Part shown: in pieces, positions 22,210 through 31,533 of the stretch
How positions within the stretch are numbered: the first letter of the stretch is position 1
How the letters are laid out: each line of letters begins with the position of its first letter
Assembly (NCBI RefSeq): GCF_014884995.1
Contig: NZ_JABMII010000001.1
Coordinates: 1-64,000 of the forward strand
Direction of reading: 5' to 3'
Source: Spirabiliibacterium pneumoniae
GTDB taxonomy: Bacteria; Pseudomonadota; Gammaproteobacteria; Enterobacterales; Pasteurellaceae
Length of the DNA: 64,000 nt
Program-made: the position numbers and the translations under genes
Notes under the pieces: model-generated
Told to the model about the DNA's origin: nothing
Database searches by the model: none
What the model saw: only the letters and a program-made list of their open reading frames with translations

Positions 22210-23295
22210 TTAACTAAATCTGATTTGTAGATTTAAATTGATAAACGCCTCGCCTTCAACTTCATAAACATCGCCAAAATCATGTCTTGAAGTAGAAGCT
22301 GTTTCATATTTTGTATGATTGAGAAGATAGTTTTCAAAATAATTTCTATTATAAATATGATACGCAAGAACATCACCTGCTTTTGTGACAACAATATAAC
22401 CGCCATTGGCTTCGTCTTGACCGTTCCATACTGACCCAGGTTTCATTCCTAGCGCAATTGCAGTGAGAAACTTTTTAAATTTATAGCGATAGGCATTCAC
22501 ATTGCCATAATTCATTGGGTTTACTTGTTCTAACTTATCAACCATATCTTTGCAATGAGTAATCCCATCGCGATAAAAATACAAAATAGTTTCAGCGAGT
22601 ATTTTATCTAGATTACTATCAATCAAAATCAAGTTATCTCGAAACACATCATTATTTAACCTTGAGAACTGTAATCGACCACCTTGATTGATAATTTTTT
22701 CAATGCGACCACGAACATCCGTATGCTGACGACCATTACTCATTTTATAAATTCCATTAACTTCTCTTGTGAGATCCAGATTATTACAGTTAACTTTATA
22801 GATGAAATTAGTTGTCCGACCTGCATTCAAAAGTGTTGGCTTAGCACCCAATTCAGATTTAATAGAAAAACCAACAGTTGGACGATAACCCGTGTTTATA
22901 TCTACTATTTCAATTGTGATATCGCTTTTATCTGATGCGGGTGCCGTCAATTTATAACAGGAAATCTCATTCATGAAAAATTGAGTGTGCTCAATTGAAA
23001 AAGCGGGATTTCCCTTGATTGAAGTTAATGATCTCAGCAAATATTCAGCTTCGTCAGAAAAACGAGAAGCTGGCATATAATTAATTTTTTTACCGTTCAA
23101 ATAAACTTCAACAGTATCACCACAAAAATATTCTTTTTTCTCATTGACAATTTCTTCTCTAATAATTTTTATAATAGGAAAAAATATCTTATCCAGTTTA
23201 TTAAGATCCTCATCGGCAGCGTACAACCGTCCTTCTGAAAGCAATTTTAAAAGCACATAGATTTCAGACCATTCGCCTTTGTTGCCTGTCAACAT
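22210..23295 (-). CDS. HpaII-family type II restriction endonuclease
   Basis: A 361-residue protein whose start (NKGEWSEIYVLLKLL, then LYAADEDLNKLD) matches the HpaII restriction enzyme family, which cuts CCGG. HpaII itself, from Haemophilus parainfluenzae, is of nearly the same length. It follows the methyltransferase by two bases in the same direction, and its ribosome-binding site GGGGGA is inside the methyltransferase end. The gene is visibly AT-rich and holds no uptake signal. CCGG specificity is inferred from family membership. Confidence 0.88.
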   Translation of the reverse strand: MLTGNKGEWSEIYVLLKLLSEGRLYAADEDLNKLDKIFFPIIKIIREEIVNEKKEYFCGDTVEVYLNGKKINYMPASRFSDEAEYLLRSLTSIKGNPAFSIEHTQFFMNEISCYKLTAPASDKSDITIEIVDINTGYRPTVGFSIKSELGAKPTLLNAGRTTNFIYKVNCNNLDLTREVNGIYKMSNGRQHTDVRGRIEKIINQGGRLQFSRLNNDVFRDNLILIDSNLDKILAETILYFYRDGITHCKDMVDKLEQVNPMNYGNVNAYRYKFKKFLTAIALGMKPGSVWNGQDEANGGYIVVTKAGDVLAYHIYNRNYFENYLLNHTKYETASTSRHDFGDVYEVEGEAFINLNLQIRFS

Positions 23296-23297
23296 AA

Positions 23298-24338
23298 CTA
23301 TCCCCCAAAAAATGAAATCTGTTCACACTTTGATTTTTTGACAGGTTTTGGATGCACATTTTGCTTAATATATTTTTTAATTTCTTCAGCAATGGCCCGA
23401 ATAACAGGAACTGTTACAGAATTACCAAACTGCTTATACAAGTGTGTATCTGCTACAACCAACTTAAAATCATTCGGAAAGCCTTGCAGCCTCGCCCACT
23501 CTCTCGGTGTCATTTTACGAACAAAATTTTTGTTTATTTCACCTTTGATGTGCGTTACAGGTGTAAAATTAGTCAATCGCTTATCAACTATAAGGTTTCT
23601 TTCTCTCCCCATTCCACCACAAACCACTGCACCTGCAATGGTATTTAGGGATCTAATCTCATAGCCAAAACCATTTCCTTTTGAAGCATGTCTGGCTTTA
23701 TGTTTTTCAAGCGAAGTTAGATAAGATGACGATAAATAATATTTCGGTGAAACTTCATTTTCCTCAACAATATCATTAATAACCTTGGTGTCATCTACTT
23801 TTTCTGGAAAAGTAAAATCAGCTATAGCAATATCGTTTCTAAACGCTACAATATAGATTCTCTCCCTATTTTGTGGAACACCGAAATCTTTACTATTAAG
23901 AACTTTATAAAAAACCTTATAACCCAAATCTTCTAATATTTCACGGATAACTTTAAAAGTACGTCCTCGATCATGATTAACAAGATTTTTTACATTTTCA
24001 CAAAAAACTAATTTTGGCTTATGATATTTTATAATTCTAGCCACATCAAAAAATAATGTACCGCGAGCATCATCAAATCCTCTTTTATACCCTGCAAGAG
24101 AAAAAGCCTGACACGGGAAACCAGCTAATAAAATATCATGCGCAGGAATATCGCTTTCATCAACTTTTGTAATATCTCCAGCAACATCCATACTATCACC
24201 AAAATTAGCTTTATATGTTTCGACGGCTTTTTTATCCCATTCGCTTACAAATACAGTGTGAATTTCGCCACCAAATGCCTGGTCAAATCCTAGCCTTATT
24301 CCACCAATACCTGCAAACAAATCAATGGATTTATACAT
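23298..24338 (-). CDS. DNA cytosine-5 methyltransferase (partner of HpaII-like enzyme)
   Basis: A 346-residue C5-methyltransferase with motif I DLFAGIGGIRLGF (6-18), motif IV GFPCQAFSLAG with catalytic Cys76, motif VI FCENVKN, motif VIII QNRERIYIVAF and the C-terminal QFGNSVTVPVI. It should methylate the site of the adjoining HpaII-like nuclease, probably CCGG. It is transcribed first, preceded by AAGGAG and ATG, so protection is made before the nuclease. No separate controller protein is present. It lacks uptake signals. Confidence 0.93.
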   Translation of the reverse strand: MYKSIDLFAGIGGIRLGFDQAFGGEIHTVFVSEWDKKAVETYKANFGDSMDVAGDITKVDESDIPAHDILLAGFPCQAFSLAGYKRGFDDARGTLFFDVARIIKYHKPKLVFCENVKNLVNHDRGRTFKVIREILEDLGYKVFYKVLNSKDFGVPQNRERIYIVAFRNDIAIADFTFPEKVDDTKVINDIVEENEVSPKYYLSSSYLTSLEKHKARHASKGNGFGYEIRSLNTIAGAVVCGGMGRERNLIVDKRLTNFTPVTHIKGEINKNFVRKMTPREWARLQGFPNDFKLVVADTHLYKQFGNSVTVPVIRAIAEEIKKYIKQNVHPKPVKKSKCEQISFFGG

Positions 24339-24419
24339 CTACACTCCTTCTACACTTATCTTCGATGCTCGCCGAAATCTTATCATCAATTGATAACCAA
24401 ATAAACCAAAAGGGGAAGC

Positions 24420-24474
24420 TGTAACCTCGCTGCGCTACATAAAAACCCCACCTAATGGTGGGGTTTTGTTTGAG
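24420..24474. repeat. 55-bp direct repeat, right copy
   Basis: Second copy of the katA-terminator repeat (54/55 identical to 22145-22199). It ends immediately before the stop codon of the DUF924 gene at 24475. It keeps a GTAAC remnant equivalent to the katA stop but is not attached to any coding sequence, so this copy looks like the duplicated one. Confidence 0.95.
24441..24467. terminator. Duplicate intrinsic terminator
   Basis: The same hairpin as at 22166-22192. It can terminate the leftward DUF924 transcript and separates it from the restriction-modification operon. Confidence 0.8.
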
Positions 24475-25026
24475 TTAGAACGCACTGTTGGGCTGTTTGA
24501 GGAAGTCTTGTTCTTCTGGTGTCGAAGTGCGGTTTAAAATCGCATTGCGGTGTGGATAACGCCCAAATTGGTCGATAATTGCCTTGTGGCGCAATTCATA
24601 ATCTAACGTGCGTTCATCTTGCAGCGCCTCAAAATACGGCAATGCTCGCTCATGAATCAAGCGTGATTCGCTGTGCATAAACGGCATTAAGATAAACTTT
24701 TTCTGCACAGGGCACAGCGCTACATAGCCTTCTTTTTTCAGCGCTTCTTGTGCCAGCGCCAAGGCAATGTCATCTTGTGCAAAGGCTTGTGGCGTATTGC
24801 GATAAATATTGCGTGAAAACTGATCCAGTACAATAATCTCAGCCAGCCGCCCTTCCACTGTGGTGCGCCACTCGGAAAGCTCACAGGCGGACGCTTGCAT
24901 CAGAACATCAGCAAACTGAGTGCGAATTTGCTCATCAAAAACCGCACTTTTAACAAACCAGTGCGCCTGATTTTTCTCATCAAACCAAAAATCTAATACC
25001 GTTTGTGCATCACGATGAACCTGCAT
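24475..25026 (-). CDS. DUF924 family protein
   Basis: A 183-residue cytoplasmic protein of a family with a tetratricopeptide-like helical fold and no known function. Typical elements are VLDFWFDEKNQAHWFVK, EIIVLDQFSRNIYRNTPQAFAQDDIALALAQEAL and the C-terminal IDQFGRYPHRNAILNRTSTPEEQDFL. Its stop directly follows the right copy of the 55-bp repeat. The upstream 199 bases are shared with the csbD promoter region. Confidence 0.9.
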   Translation of the reverse strand: MQVHRDAQTVLDFWFDEKNQAHWFVKSAVFDEQIRTQFADVLMQASACELSEWRTTVEGRLAEIIVLDQFSRNIYRNTPQAFAQDDIALALAQEALKKEGYVALCPVQKKFILMPFMHSESRLIHERALPYFEALQDERTLDYELRHKAIIDQFGRYPHRNAILNRTSTPEEQDFLKQPNSAF

Positions 25027-25153
25027 ACCGCCCCCTTATTTCGTCATTTATTCAGCTCCTATTCAACCACAGAACAGGCATTTTGACAAAAGGTTATACC
25101 GCCTTTTTTCACCGCTAAAAGGCCTCGCCACTCACTACTAAAATTGCAACCAT

Positions 25154-25182
25154 TTGATTTTATAAGAAATATGTTATATACT
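25154..25182 (+). promoter_or_regulatory. Predicted sigma-70 promoter of csbD-like gene
   Basis: TTGATT at 25154-25159 and TATACT at 25177-25182 are separated by 17 bases. This is the best promoter-like match in the DUF924-csbD intergenic region and is 44 bases ahead of the csbD ATG. Confidence 0.6.
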
Positions 25183-25225
25183 AAAATCCACTGAATAACA
25201 GTGGTAACAAAATTAAGGAGCAATT

Positions 25226-25420
25226 ATGAATTGGGATCAAGTCGAAGGTAAATGGGAACAACTTAAAGGCTCTGTGAAAGAAAAATGGGGCAAGTTGACC
25301 GATGACGATCTGACTGTGATTGAAGGCAAGCGCGATCAACTTGTAGGCAAACTTCAAGAGCGCTATGGTCTAACTAAAGAAGAAGTGGAAAAAGAACTCA
25401 AAGAGTGGGAAGACTCATAA
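25226..25420 (+). CDS. CsbD family stress-response protein
   Basis: A 64-residue, highly charged protein starting [29 protein letters not shown], diagnostic of the CsbD family (E. coli YjbJ). Members accumulate under general stress, but the molecular role is not known. An AAGGAG site precedes the ATG. The promoter and terminator on either side make it a single-gene unit. Confidence 0.93.
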   Translation: MNWDQVEGKWEQLKGSVKEKWGKLTDDDLTVIEGKRDQLVGKLQERYGLTKEEVEKELKEWEDS

Positions 25421-25434
25421 TCCGCACGCACACA

Positions 25435-25461
25435 AATACTCGCTTCGGCGAGTATTTTTTT
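25435..25461 (+). terminator. Intrinsic terminator after csbD
   Basis: A 9-bp stem AATACTCGC/GCGAGTATT closed by a TTCG-type loop (TTCG) and followed by six T. A strong rho-independent terminator. Confidence 0.9.
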
Positions 25462-25561
25462 GTCCGCAGTTTGACCGCACTTTGATAAATTTTGCTATAT
25501 GTTCACGGCAAAATTGGGTATGATGGCAGATTAATTACAGTTTTATGAAAAGGATAACAAG

Positions 25562-27076
25562 ATGACGCCGGTAATTGCCCTTGTGGGGCGCCCAAATGTG
25601 GGCAAATCGACTCTCTTTAACCGATTAACGCGCACTCGCGATGCGTTGGTGGCGGATTTCCCAGGCTTAACTCGCGATCGAAAATATGGACAGGCGCACT
25701 TGGCAGGCCATGATTTTATTGTGATTGATACTGGCGGCATTGATGGCAGCGAGGAAGGCGTGGAAGAAAAAATGGCGGAGCAATCGCTGCTGGCCATTGA
25801 TGAAGCCGATGTGGTGCTATTTATGGTGGACGCCCGCGCAGGGCTAATGCCCGCGGATATTGGGCTGGCGAATTATCTGCGCCAACGTGATAAAACCACC
25901 GTGGTGGTAGCGAATAAAACTGATGGCATTGATGCCGACTCTCACTGTGCGGAATTTTATCAGTTAGGCCTTGGCGAGATTGTGCAAATCGCCGCCTCCC
26001 AAGGGCGTGGCGTGAACGCGTTGATCGAGCAAGTGCTCGCCCCACTGGCGCAAGAGCAGCTCGCACAAGATGAAAGTGAGCTCGGAGATGATGACGAAGA
26101 CGATGAGTGGGATGATGAGTTCAACCTTGATGATGACGCGCTGACCGCACTTTTAGAAAACGACGACGAAGAAGACGACCCTGAAGACATTACACAGCGC
26201 AATATTAAAATTGCGATCGTAGGCCGCCCCAATGTCGGCAAATCCACCCTGACAAACCGCATTTTGGGTGAAGACCGCGTGGTAGTGTACGATCTGCCTG
26301 GCACCACGCGTGACAGTGTCTACATCCCGATGGAACGTGACGGGCAAGAATACACCTTGATCGACACCGCAGGGGTGCGCAAACGCGGCAAAGTGACTTT
26401 GGCGGTGGAAAAATTTTCCGTGATTAAAACGCTGCAAGCGATTGAAGATGCCAATGTCGTGCTGTTGGTGATCGATGCGCGCGAAGGTATTTCCGATCAA
26501 GATCTCTCCTTGTTGGGCTTTATTCTTAACGCAGGGCGCTCGCTGGTGATTGTCGTGAATAAATGGGACGGGCTGGATATGGACGCCAAAGATCAGATCA
26601 AATCTGAGCTTGATCGCCGCTTGGATTTCATTGATTTTGCGCGCGTGCATTTTATTTCCGCGCTGCATGGCTCTGGCGTGGGGAATTTGTTTAAATCGGT
26701 GCAAGAGGCCTATGCCTGCGCCATTAAACGCTACTCCACCTCTATGCTAACGCGCATTTTGCAAATGGCAACCGATGAGCATCAACCACCACTCGTATCA
26801 GGCCGTCGAGTGAAATTGAAATACGCTCACCCTGGTGGGCATAATCCGCCGATTATCGTCATTCACGGCAATCAGGTGGAAAAATTGCCCGACTCCTACA
26901 AACGCTATTTGGCCAACTACTACCGTCGCAGCTTGAAAATTATCGGCACGCCGATTCGCATTCAATTCCAAGAAGGGGCGAACCCTTATGCGGGCAAGCG
27001 TAACACTCTTACGCCAACGCAGCTGCGCAAGCGCAAACGGCTGATGAAGTTTATTAAAAAATCGAAGAAAAAATAG
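25562..27076 (+). CDS. der: Ribosome-assembly GTPase Der (EngA)
   Basis: A double-GTPase needed for 50S subunit assembly, 504 residues. Both G domains show a [10 protein letters not shown]-loop (residues 9-17 and again near 220), DTGG/DTAG switch motifs, and NKTD/NKWD specificity motifs. A KH-like domain ends the protein. The linker between the G domains is very acidic and includes LTAL encoded by an uptake signal at 26144-26152. Confidence 0.98.
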   Translation: MTPVIALVGRPNVGKSTLFNRLTRTRDALVADFPGLTRDRKYGQAHLAGHDFIVIDTGGIDGSEEGVEEKMAEQSLLAIDEADVVLFMVDARAGLMPADIGLANYLRQRDKTTVVVANKTDGIDADSHCAEFYQLGLGEIVQIAASQGRGVNALIEQVLAPLAQEQLAQDESELGDDDEDDEWDDEFNLDDDALTALLENDDEEDDPEDITQRNIKIAIVGRPNVGKSTLTNRILGEDRVVVYDLPGTTRDSVYIPMERDGQEYTLIDTAGVRKRGKVTLAVEKFSVIKTLQAIEDANVVLLVIDAREGISDQDLSLLGFILNAGRSLVIVVNKWDGLDMDAKDQIKSELDRRLDFIDFARVHFISALHGSGVGNLFKSVQEAYACAIKRYSTSMLTRILQMATDEHQPPLVSGRRVKLKYAHPGGHNPPIIVIHGNQVEKLPDSYKRYLANYYRRSLKIIGTPIRIQFQEGANPYAGKRNTLTPTQLRKRKRLMKFIKKSKKK

Positions 27077-27078
27077 CA

Positions 27079-27103
27079 AAAGGCGAGTTAAAACTCGCTT
27101 TTC
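27079..27103. terminator. Shared bidirectional terminator between der and xseA
   Basis: AGGCGAGTT and AACTCGCTT form a hairpin flanked by A- and T-rich runs. It overlaps the last codons and stop of the convergent xseA gene, so it can serve both transcripts. Confidence 0.7.
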
Positions 27104-28566
27104 TTTTGAATATCAATCACCTGACTAGTCACCTGCCCGTGCAGCAAACGTGTGGTAATCACATCACCTGTGCGCAGAGCAAGGGCACTTTTCACGCTGT
27201 TGCCGTGGTTGTCTAAAGTGATGGAATAGCCCCGAGTGAGCACTTTCAGCGGGCTGAGATTATCCAGCAACAAGGTGTGTTGCGCAAAGCGATGTTGCTT
27301 GGCTTGTAACACGCGATACATCGCATTTTTCAACACCACGCGATATTGCGCAATGCGTTGTTCCTGTTGCATCAATTGATACGGCAAGGGCGATTTCACC
27401 AAACGCTGGTGCAAATAAGTGTGTTGCTGCTGTGCTTGTTGCAGGGCGCGCGTCACCGCACTTTGCAATTGCGTATAGGCCTGTTTCAGGCGCACAGATT
27501 GCACTTGCAACTGGCGCTTTGGATGCTGCGCGTAAAGCTGCTGTTGCCGCAACACAAATCGCTGTTGGTCGGCTTTTAACTGCGCATTGACCGCACTTTG
27601 CATACGCTGCACAAGGTGGCTTAGCTGGGTGTTTTGTTCCGCAAGCAAGCGCTTTGGGTGCTGATGGTTCAAGCGCAACACAAACGTGTGCAGCCGTTGT
27701 GCCAAGCGCTCGGTTTGGCGATCAAAAGCAATAAACAGGGTTTGCAGCGCCGTACTGAGTTGACGTTGCAGTGCTTGGCTGTCTTGGCTGACCAATTCTG
27801 CCGCCGCCGACGGTGTTGGGGCGCGCAAATCTGCTACAAAATCAGCGATCGTCACATCCGTTTCATGCCCAACAGCACTGATGATAGGAATGTGTGAGGC
27901 AAAAATTGCCCGTGCGACCTGTTCTTCATTAAAGCACCACAAATCTTCCAATGCGCCACCGCCACGCCCGACAATCAGCACATCCACCTCTTGGCGCGCG
28001 TTGGCCAGCGCAATCGTTTCTGCAATCTCCTCCGCCGCACTTTTGCCTTGCACTGCGGTTGGATACAAAATAATCTCCGTCATGGGGCTGCGACGGGAAA
28101 GAATTGTGAGCATATCATGCAGCGCCGCGCCACTTTTTGAGGTGATGATCCCCACTTTATGGCAAAAGTGCGGTAAGGCTTTTTTATACTGCTGTGCAAA
28201 TAGCCCTTCTGCGGCGAGCATCAGCTTCAGCCGTTCAAATTGCTGCTGTAACAGCCCGTCTCCTGCCATTTGCATTGATTCAATCAAAAGCTGATAATCT
28301 CCGCGCGGCTCATACATACTCACCTGCGCGCGCACCAGCACCTGCATACCATTTTCAGGGCGAAACGTCACGCGGGCGTTATTACCACGAAACATCGCGC
28401 ACCGCACTTGGGCATTTTCATCTTTCAAACTCAAATACCAATGCCCCGAAATCGGTTGCACAAAATTGGAAATTTCGCCTGTCAGCCACACGCGCCCAAG
28501 CTGGCTTTCAAGCACGCTTTTGGCGCTGTGGTTGAGTTGCGAAACGCTGTAAATGGTGTCAGCCAT
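27088..28566 (-). CDS. xseA: Exodeoxyribonuclease VII large subunit
   Basis: The catalytic subunit of a single-strand-specific exonuclease used in repair and recombination. It has an N-terminal OB fold ([36 protein letters not shown]), the exonuclease core ([50 protein letters not shown]) and a long Gln-rich coiled coil (about residues 255-430). At 492 residues it is longer than E. coli XseA (456), mainly in that coiled coil. The xseB subunit is not in the window. Confidence 0.96.
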   Translation of the reverse strand: MADTIYSVSQLNHSAKSVLESQLGRVWLTGEISNFVQPISGHWYLSLKDENAQVRCAMFRGNNARVTFRPENGMQVLVRAQVSMYEPRGDYQLLIESMQMAGDGLLQQQFERLKLMLAAEGLFAQQYKKALPHFCHKVGIITSKSGAALHDMLTILSRRSPMTEIILYPTAVQGKSAAEEIAETIALANARQEVDVLIVGRGGGALEDLWCFNEEQVARAIFASHIPIISAVGHETDVTIADFVADLRAPTPSAAAELVSQDSQALQRQLSTALQTLFIAFDRQTERLAQRLHTFVLRLNHQHPKRLLAEQNTQLSHLVQRMQSAVNAQLKADQQRFVLRQQQLYAQHPKRQLQVQSVRLKQAYTQLQSAVTRALQQAQQQHTYLHQRLVKSPLPYQLMQQEQRIAQYRVVLKNAMYRVLQAKQHRFAQHTLLLDNLSPLKVLTRGYSITLDNHGNSVKSALALRTGDVITTRLLHGQVTSQVIDIQKKSEF

Positions 28567-28567
28567 C

Positions 28568-29779
28568 TTAATCCTGCAAAATCAGCCAGCCATTTTCCAG
28601 CCAGTTACACAGTGAATCCAGCAGCAGAGTTTGTACCATGTCGTTGTAATCAGGGGCGAAACGTTGCAGCATCTGCCAATCTAACACGCTGCCATTAGCC
28701 AGTGAGACCAACACGGCCAGTTCCGTTGGATTTAGCTCATCAAGCCATTCGCCGTTGACATAAAACGCGAAAGGCTGCTCGGTGTAGAGCATTTTGCAAT
28801 TATTGTCCTGCACGATTCGCGCCCCCTGTTGCAGCGCCTGTGCCAACTCATCAGGGTAATATTCATCATCGCTTTCAAGCAGCTCATAGCGCCGCGTGCT
28901 GACCGCGCTAGCCACCGCCTGTTTAAACAATTTGTCAAATTCAGCCGAGTGACTTAATGTTTCCAGCAACTCGCGCTTCATGGCTTGCACCATGTCATCG
29001 TCTAATTTGGCCAGCGGTTGCCATTGTGGCGTTAAGCGCAATGGAATTGTGAACTCACTGGCATTAAAGTGCGGTGAGCTGTGGTTAAGCGTGTTGTTAA
29101 CGCCTTCGAGTAAATCACCCAAATTAGGGTAACGCAAACCAAAGGATACGGTCAGGCAGTCGTCTTGCGCTACGCCGAAATGCGACAAACGTGATGGCAC
29201 ATACAGTACATCGCCCGGCTCCATCACTTCGTCAAAAATCAGCTCGCCCATGTCGTCAAAAATGCGAATCGGCTGATTTTCTTTAAATTCGGTACTCGGA
29301 TCACACCACTTGCCGAGCTGCCAGCGGCGATGCCCATAGGCTTGCACTAAAAACACATCGTATTCGTCATAATGCTTGCCCACCGAGCCACCCGCTGGCG
29401 CGTAAGACACCATAATATCATCACGCTGCCATTGTGGGATAAACTGAAAGGCGTGCCATAGTTCACCGAGTTCTGGCGACCATTGTTCAAGATTTTGCAC
29501 CAACACGGACCATTTCTCAGGCAAATGCTCAAAATCACTCGCCGCCAATGGGCTAGTTTTCAGCGTCCAGCGTTCTTCACCTTGCTCTACGGTGGTTTGC
29601 ACCAAACGCGCGGTGACGTCCTCTTGCTGAGCAAGCTCAATAATATCCTGCGGTTCTAACAGTCCTTTAATTTGCGGCAAGCCTTGCTTAATCAACAGGG
29701 GCTTTTTCTGCCAATAGTCACTTAGGAAAATTTCTGGGGTAATGCCTTTTGGCAAACATAAATAATCAAATTCAATCAT
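28568..29779 (-). CDS. roxA: Ribosomal protein L16 arginine hydroxylase (YcfD/RoxA)
   Basis: A JmjC-type 2-oxoglutarate/Fe(II) oxygenase that hydroxylates an Arg of ribosomal protein L16 in E. coli. The start at 29779 ([23 protein letters not shown]) is chosen from homology and the ATGA overlap with the upstream gene; the frame stays open to 29869. The Fe ligands lie in [10 protein letters not shown] (HxD) with the third His in [12 protein letters not shown]. It is about 403 residues, with the usual winged-helix C-terminus. The gap to xseA is one base. Confidence 0.93.
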   Translation of the reverse strand: MIEFDYLCLPKGITPEIFLSDYWQKKPLLIKQGLPQIKGLLEPQDIIELAQQEDVTARLVQTTVEQGEERWTLKTSPLAASDFEHLPEKWSVLVQNLEQWSPELGELWHAFQFIPQWQRDDIMVSYAPAGGSVGKHYDEYDVFLVQAYGHRRWQLGKWCDPSTEFKENQPIRIFDDMGELIFDEVMEPGDVLYVPSRLSHFGVAQDDCLTVSFGLRYPNLGDLLEGVNNTLNHSSPHFNASEFTIPLRLTPQWQPLAKLDDDMVQAMKRELLETLSHSAEFDKLFKQAVASAVSTRRYELLESDDEYYPDELAQALQQGARIVQDNNCKMLYTEQPFAFYVNGEWLDELNPTELAVLVSLANGSVLDWQMLQRFAPDYNDMVQTLLLDSLCNWLENGWLILQD

Positions 29780-30096
29780 TGTTTCACTCTCAAAAATCGC
29801 CACGCTAGCACAAATACGAGGCTTATTGTAAATAACATAAATAATACTAACCCAGCGCCCAAAAGCCAACCTTGTGGGCTGGCAGGCAACGGTAAAAATT
29901 CGCCATCAGCCAATGGCAGATGCAGCAATATGCTTGGTGTTAGCAGTAAATATAACACCGCCACCGCTAAAAATGCCAGTGGCGTGGGAAAAGTTAAATC
30001 CAGCACAACACACACGCCAAACGCACCTCCCAACACCAGCAAAAACAGCAGACTACATTTGACCGCACTTTGATAGACACCTTCAAGTTTCATCAT
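29776..30096 (-). CDS. Small uncharacterised membrane protein
   Basis: I do not recognise the family. From the chosen start (MMKLEGVYQ) it is about 106 residues with three hydrophobic segments and no charged catalytic motif. It overlaps rnfH upstream by 14 bases and roxA downstream by four, so it belongs to the ratA-rnfH-roxA-xseA unit. A GTG at 30129 would give a 117-residue form, but that start lies well inside rnfH. Confidence 0.65.
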   Translation of the reverse strand: MMKLEGVYQSAVKCSLLFLLVLGGAFGVCVVLDLTFPTPLAFLAVAVLYLLLTPSILLHLPLADGEFLPLPASPQGWLLGAGLVLFMLFTISLVFVLAWRFLRVKQ

Positions 30097-30457
30097 GTTG
30101 GCGCTCTTTTTCAAGTTGCTTTTGTTCACGCTTAAGCGCGCGCTCGCGTGCTTTCTCCGCCTCTTGCTCTAACCGTTGCTGCTCCGCACGTTTGCGACGG
30201 ATCTCTTTCGGATCAGCCAGCAGTGGGCGATAGATTTCAATGCGGTCACCATCTTGCAACACGTCTGTCAATTTAGCAGGGCGGGCAAAGATACCCAGTG
30301 CGTTTTTGCGCAAATCAATTTCGTGAAATTGTTCTAATATGCCAGAACTGAGCACCGCACTTTGAATAGTTGTGCCCTGTTCGACCTGATAGTGCTGTAA
30401 AAAGTAGCAATCTGGTCGTGCATAAGCAATTTGAATGCGGATTTTATCAGCCACCGT
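30083..30457 (-). CDS. rnfH: RnfH/RatB family ubiquitin-like protein
   Basis: A protein of about 124 residues with a ubiquitin-like beta-grasp region (KIRIQIAYARPDCYFLQHYQV, GIFARPAKLTDVLQDGDRIEIYRPLLADPKEIRRKRAEQ) and a long charged C-terminal helix. The GTG at 30457 has GAGG upstream and overlaps the ratA stop. In E. coli the same pair is ratA-ratB. The RnfH name comes from linkage to rnf genes in other bacteria; here the rnf operon is 27 kb away. Confidence 0.88.
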   Translation of the reverse strand, partial: TVADKIRIQIAYARPDCYFLQHYQVEQGTTIQSAVLSSGILEQFHEIDLRKNALGIFARPAKLTDVLQDGDRIEIYRPLLADPKEIRRKRAEQQRLEQEAEKARERALKREQKQLEKERQHDET

Positions 30458-30881
30458 ACACCTCACTTGCCCGCTGTTTGAAAGCTGACACCATTTTTTG
30501 TGTTAATTGCTCGAAGATTTTGCCAAATAATTTACTGATTAAAAAGTTAGAAAACTCAAATTCTAGCTGCAAACGAATAATACACGACTGTTCATCTAAT
30601 GGTTCAAAACGCCACATGCCTTTTAAAAAGCGAAATGGCCCTTCCACCAATTCGATCAAAATTTCACGATTGGGCTGCATGATATTATGCGTTGTAAACT
30701 GCTGGCTTATGCCTGCTTTACTGATCACAAGCTCAGCAGTCAGCTCATTTTCACTACGATTGAGCGTGCGTGCCCCCACGCAGCCTGGTAAAAAGTGCGG
30801 GTATTGCTCGTAATCATTGACCAATTGATACATCTGCTGCGCACTAAAGTCAACCATAGCAGATTGATTAACCGATGGCAT
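30447..30881 (-). CDS. ratA: RatA/COQ10-type START-domain protein
   Basis: A 144-residue START-like lipid-binding protein (SAMVDFSAQQMYQLVNDYEQYPHFLPGCVGARTL, then LISKLFGKIFEQLTQKMVSAF). E. coli RatA was reported to block 70S formation, and COQ10 homologues bind ubiquinone. A classical toxin-antitoxin role is not supported by the sequence, because the partner rnfH is not a typical antitoxin. First gene of the leftward unit down to xseA. Confidence 0.9.
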   Translation of the reverse strand: MPSVNQSAMVDFSAQQMYQLVNDYEQYPHFLPGCVGARTLNRSENELTAELVISKAGISQQFTTHNIMQPNREILIELVEGPFRFLKGMWRFEPLDEQSCIIRLQLEFEFSNFLISKLFGKIFEQLTQKMVSAFKQRASEVYGG

Positions 30882-30914
30882 TTGCGATCTCCTTATTATA
30901 TTCTCGCTAAGCGG

Positions 30915-31427
30915 CTAGGATTGCACATCAAATAAAAATAAAAACGCGGCATCACCACCCCACTCTTTCGGCGCTTGATGTATCGCGCGCACTTTAGGGT
31001 GCTGCACCAGCCAGCGTGGAATTTGCTGCTTGAGTGCATAGGTGCCGTAACCTGTCATAATACTTGCACATGCCACATTTTCTTGCTCACACGCCAGCAA
31101 CAGTGCGGCCAGCTCTTGCTTGGCTTGTTCACGGGTAAGCCCGTGCAAATCCAAAAATAACTCAGGCTCAAAATCACCGCGGCGCAGCTGTTTTAATAAG
31201 TGAGGTTCTTCATTTTCACGCCGATAACGAATGACTGCCCCTTCTTCTAAGTGCGGTTCGTATTGGTCAGAAAAATAAAACAGATTGTCTTGCTTTTGCG
31301 CGTCGATCTTCTTCTCACGCTTTTGCGCTATTTTGGGCACTCGTAAACTGTGCGTGTCTTGGCGCAACGCTTTGACGCCACGCACTTGTTCACGAAACAG
31401 TTTGATGTCATCATCATCTAAGCTCAT
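30915..31427 (-). CDS. smrB: Ribosome rescue endonuclease SmrB
   Basis: A protein of about 170 residues ending in an Smr domain (LFLDLHGLTREQAKQEL, then ALKQQIPRWLVQHPKVRAIHQAPKEWGGDAAFLFLF). E. coli SmrB cleaves mRNA between collided ribosomes. The usual HGxG-type motif reads TGYGT here. It is divergent from prmB, the same arrangement as E. coli smrB and prmB. ATG at 31427 is preceded by GAGATG; a GTG sits one codon upstream. Confidence 0.93.
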   Translation of the reverse strand: MSLDDDDIKLFREQVRGVKALRQDTHSLRVPKIAQKREKKIDAQKQDNLFYFSDQYEPHLEEGAVIRYRRENEEPHLLKQLRRGDFEPELFLDLHGLTREQAKQELAALLLACEQENVACASIMTGYGTYALKQQIPRWLVQHPKVRAIHQAPKEWGGDAAFLFLFDVQS

Positions 31428-31533
31428 CACATCTCTAATTCAATTTAAAAAATCTATTTTACCACGCTCTATGCCTTAATTGCTAAAATGTGATATAACT
31501 ATGACTTAAAAATGATAATACTCGAGGTACACA

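Noticed and set aside
22210-24338. Wider defence island around the R-M pair
   Set aside because: Flanking genes are catalase and DUF924; no other nuclease, helicase, integrase or transposase is visible.
30083-30881. RatA-RnfH pair as a type II toxin-antitoxin system
   Set aside because: Both are conserved housekeeping-type proteins (START domain and ubiquitin-like fold), not a toxin with a DNA-binding antitoxin.
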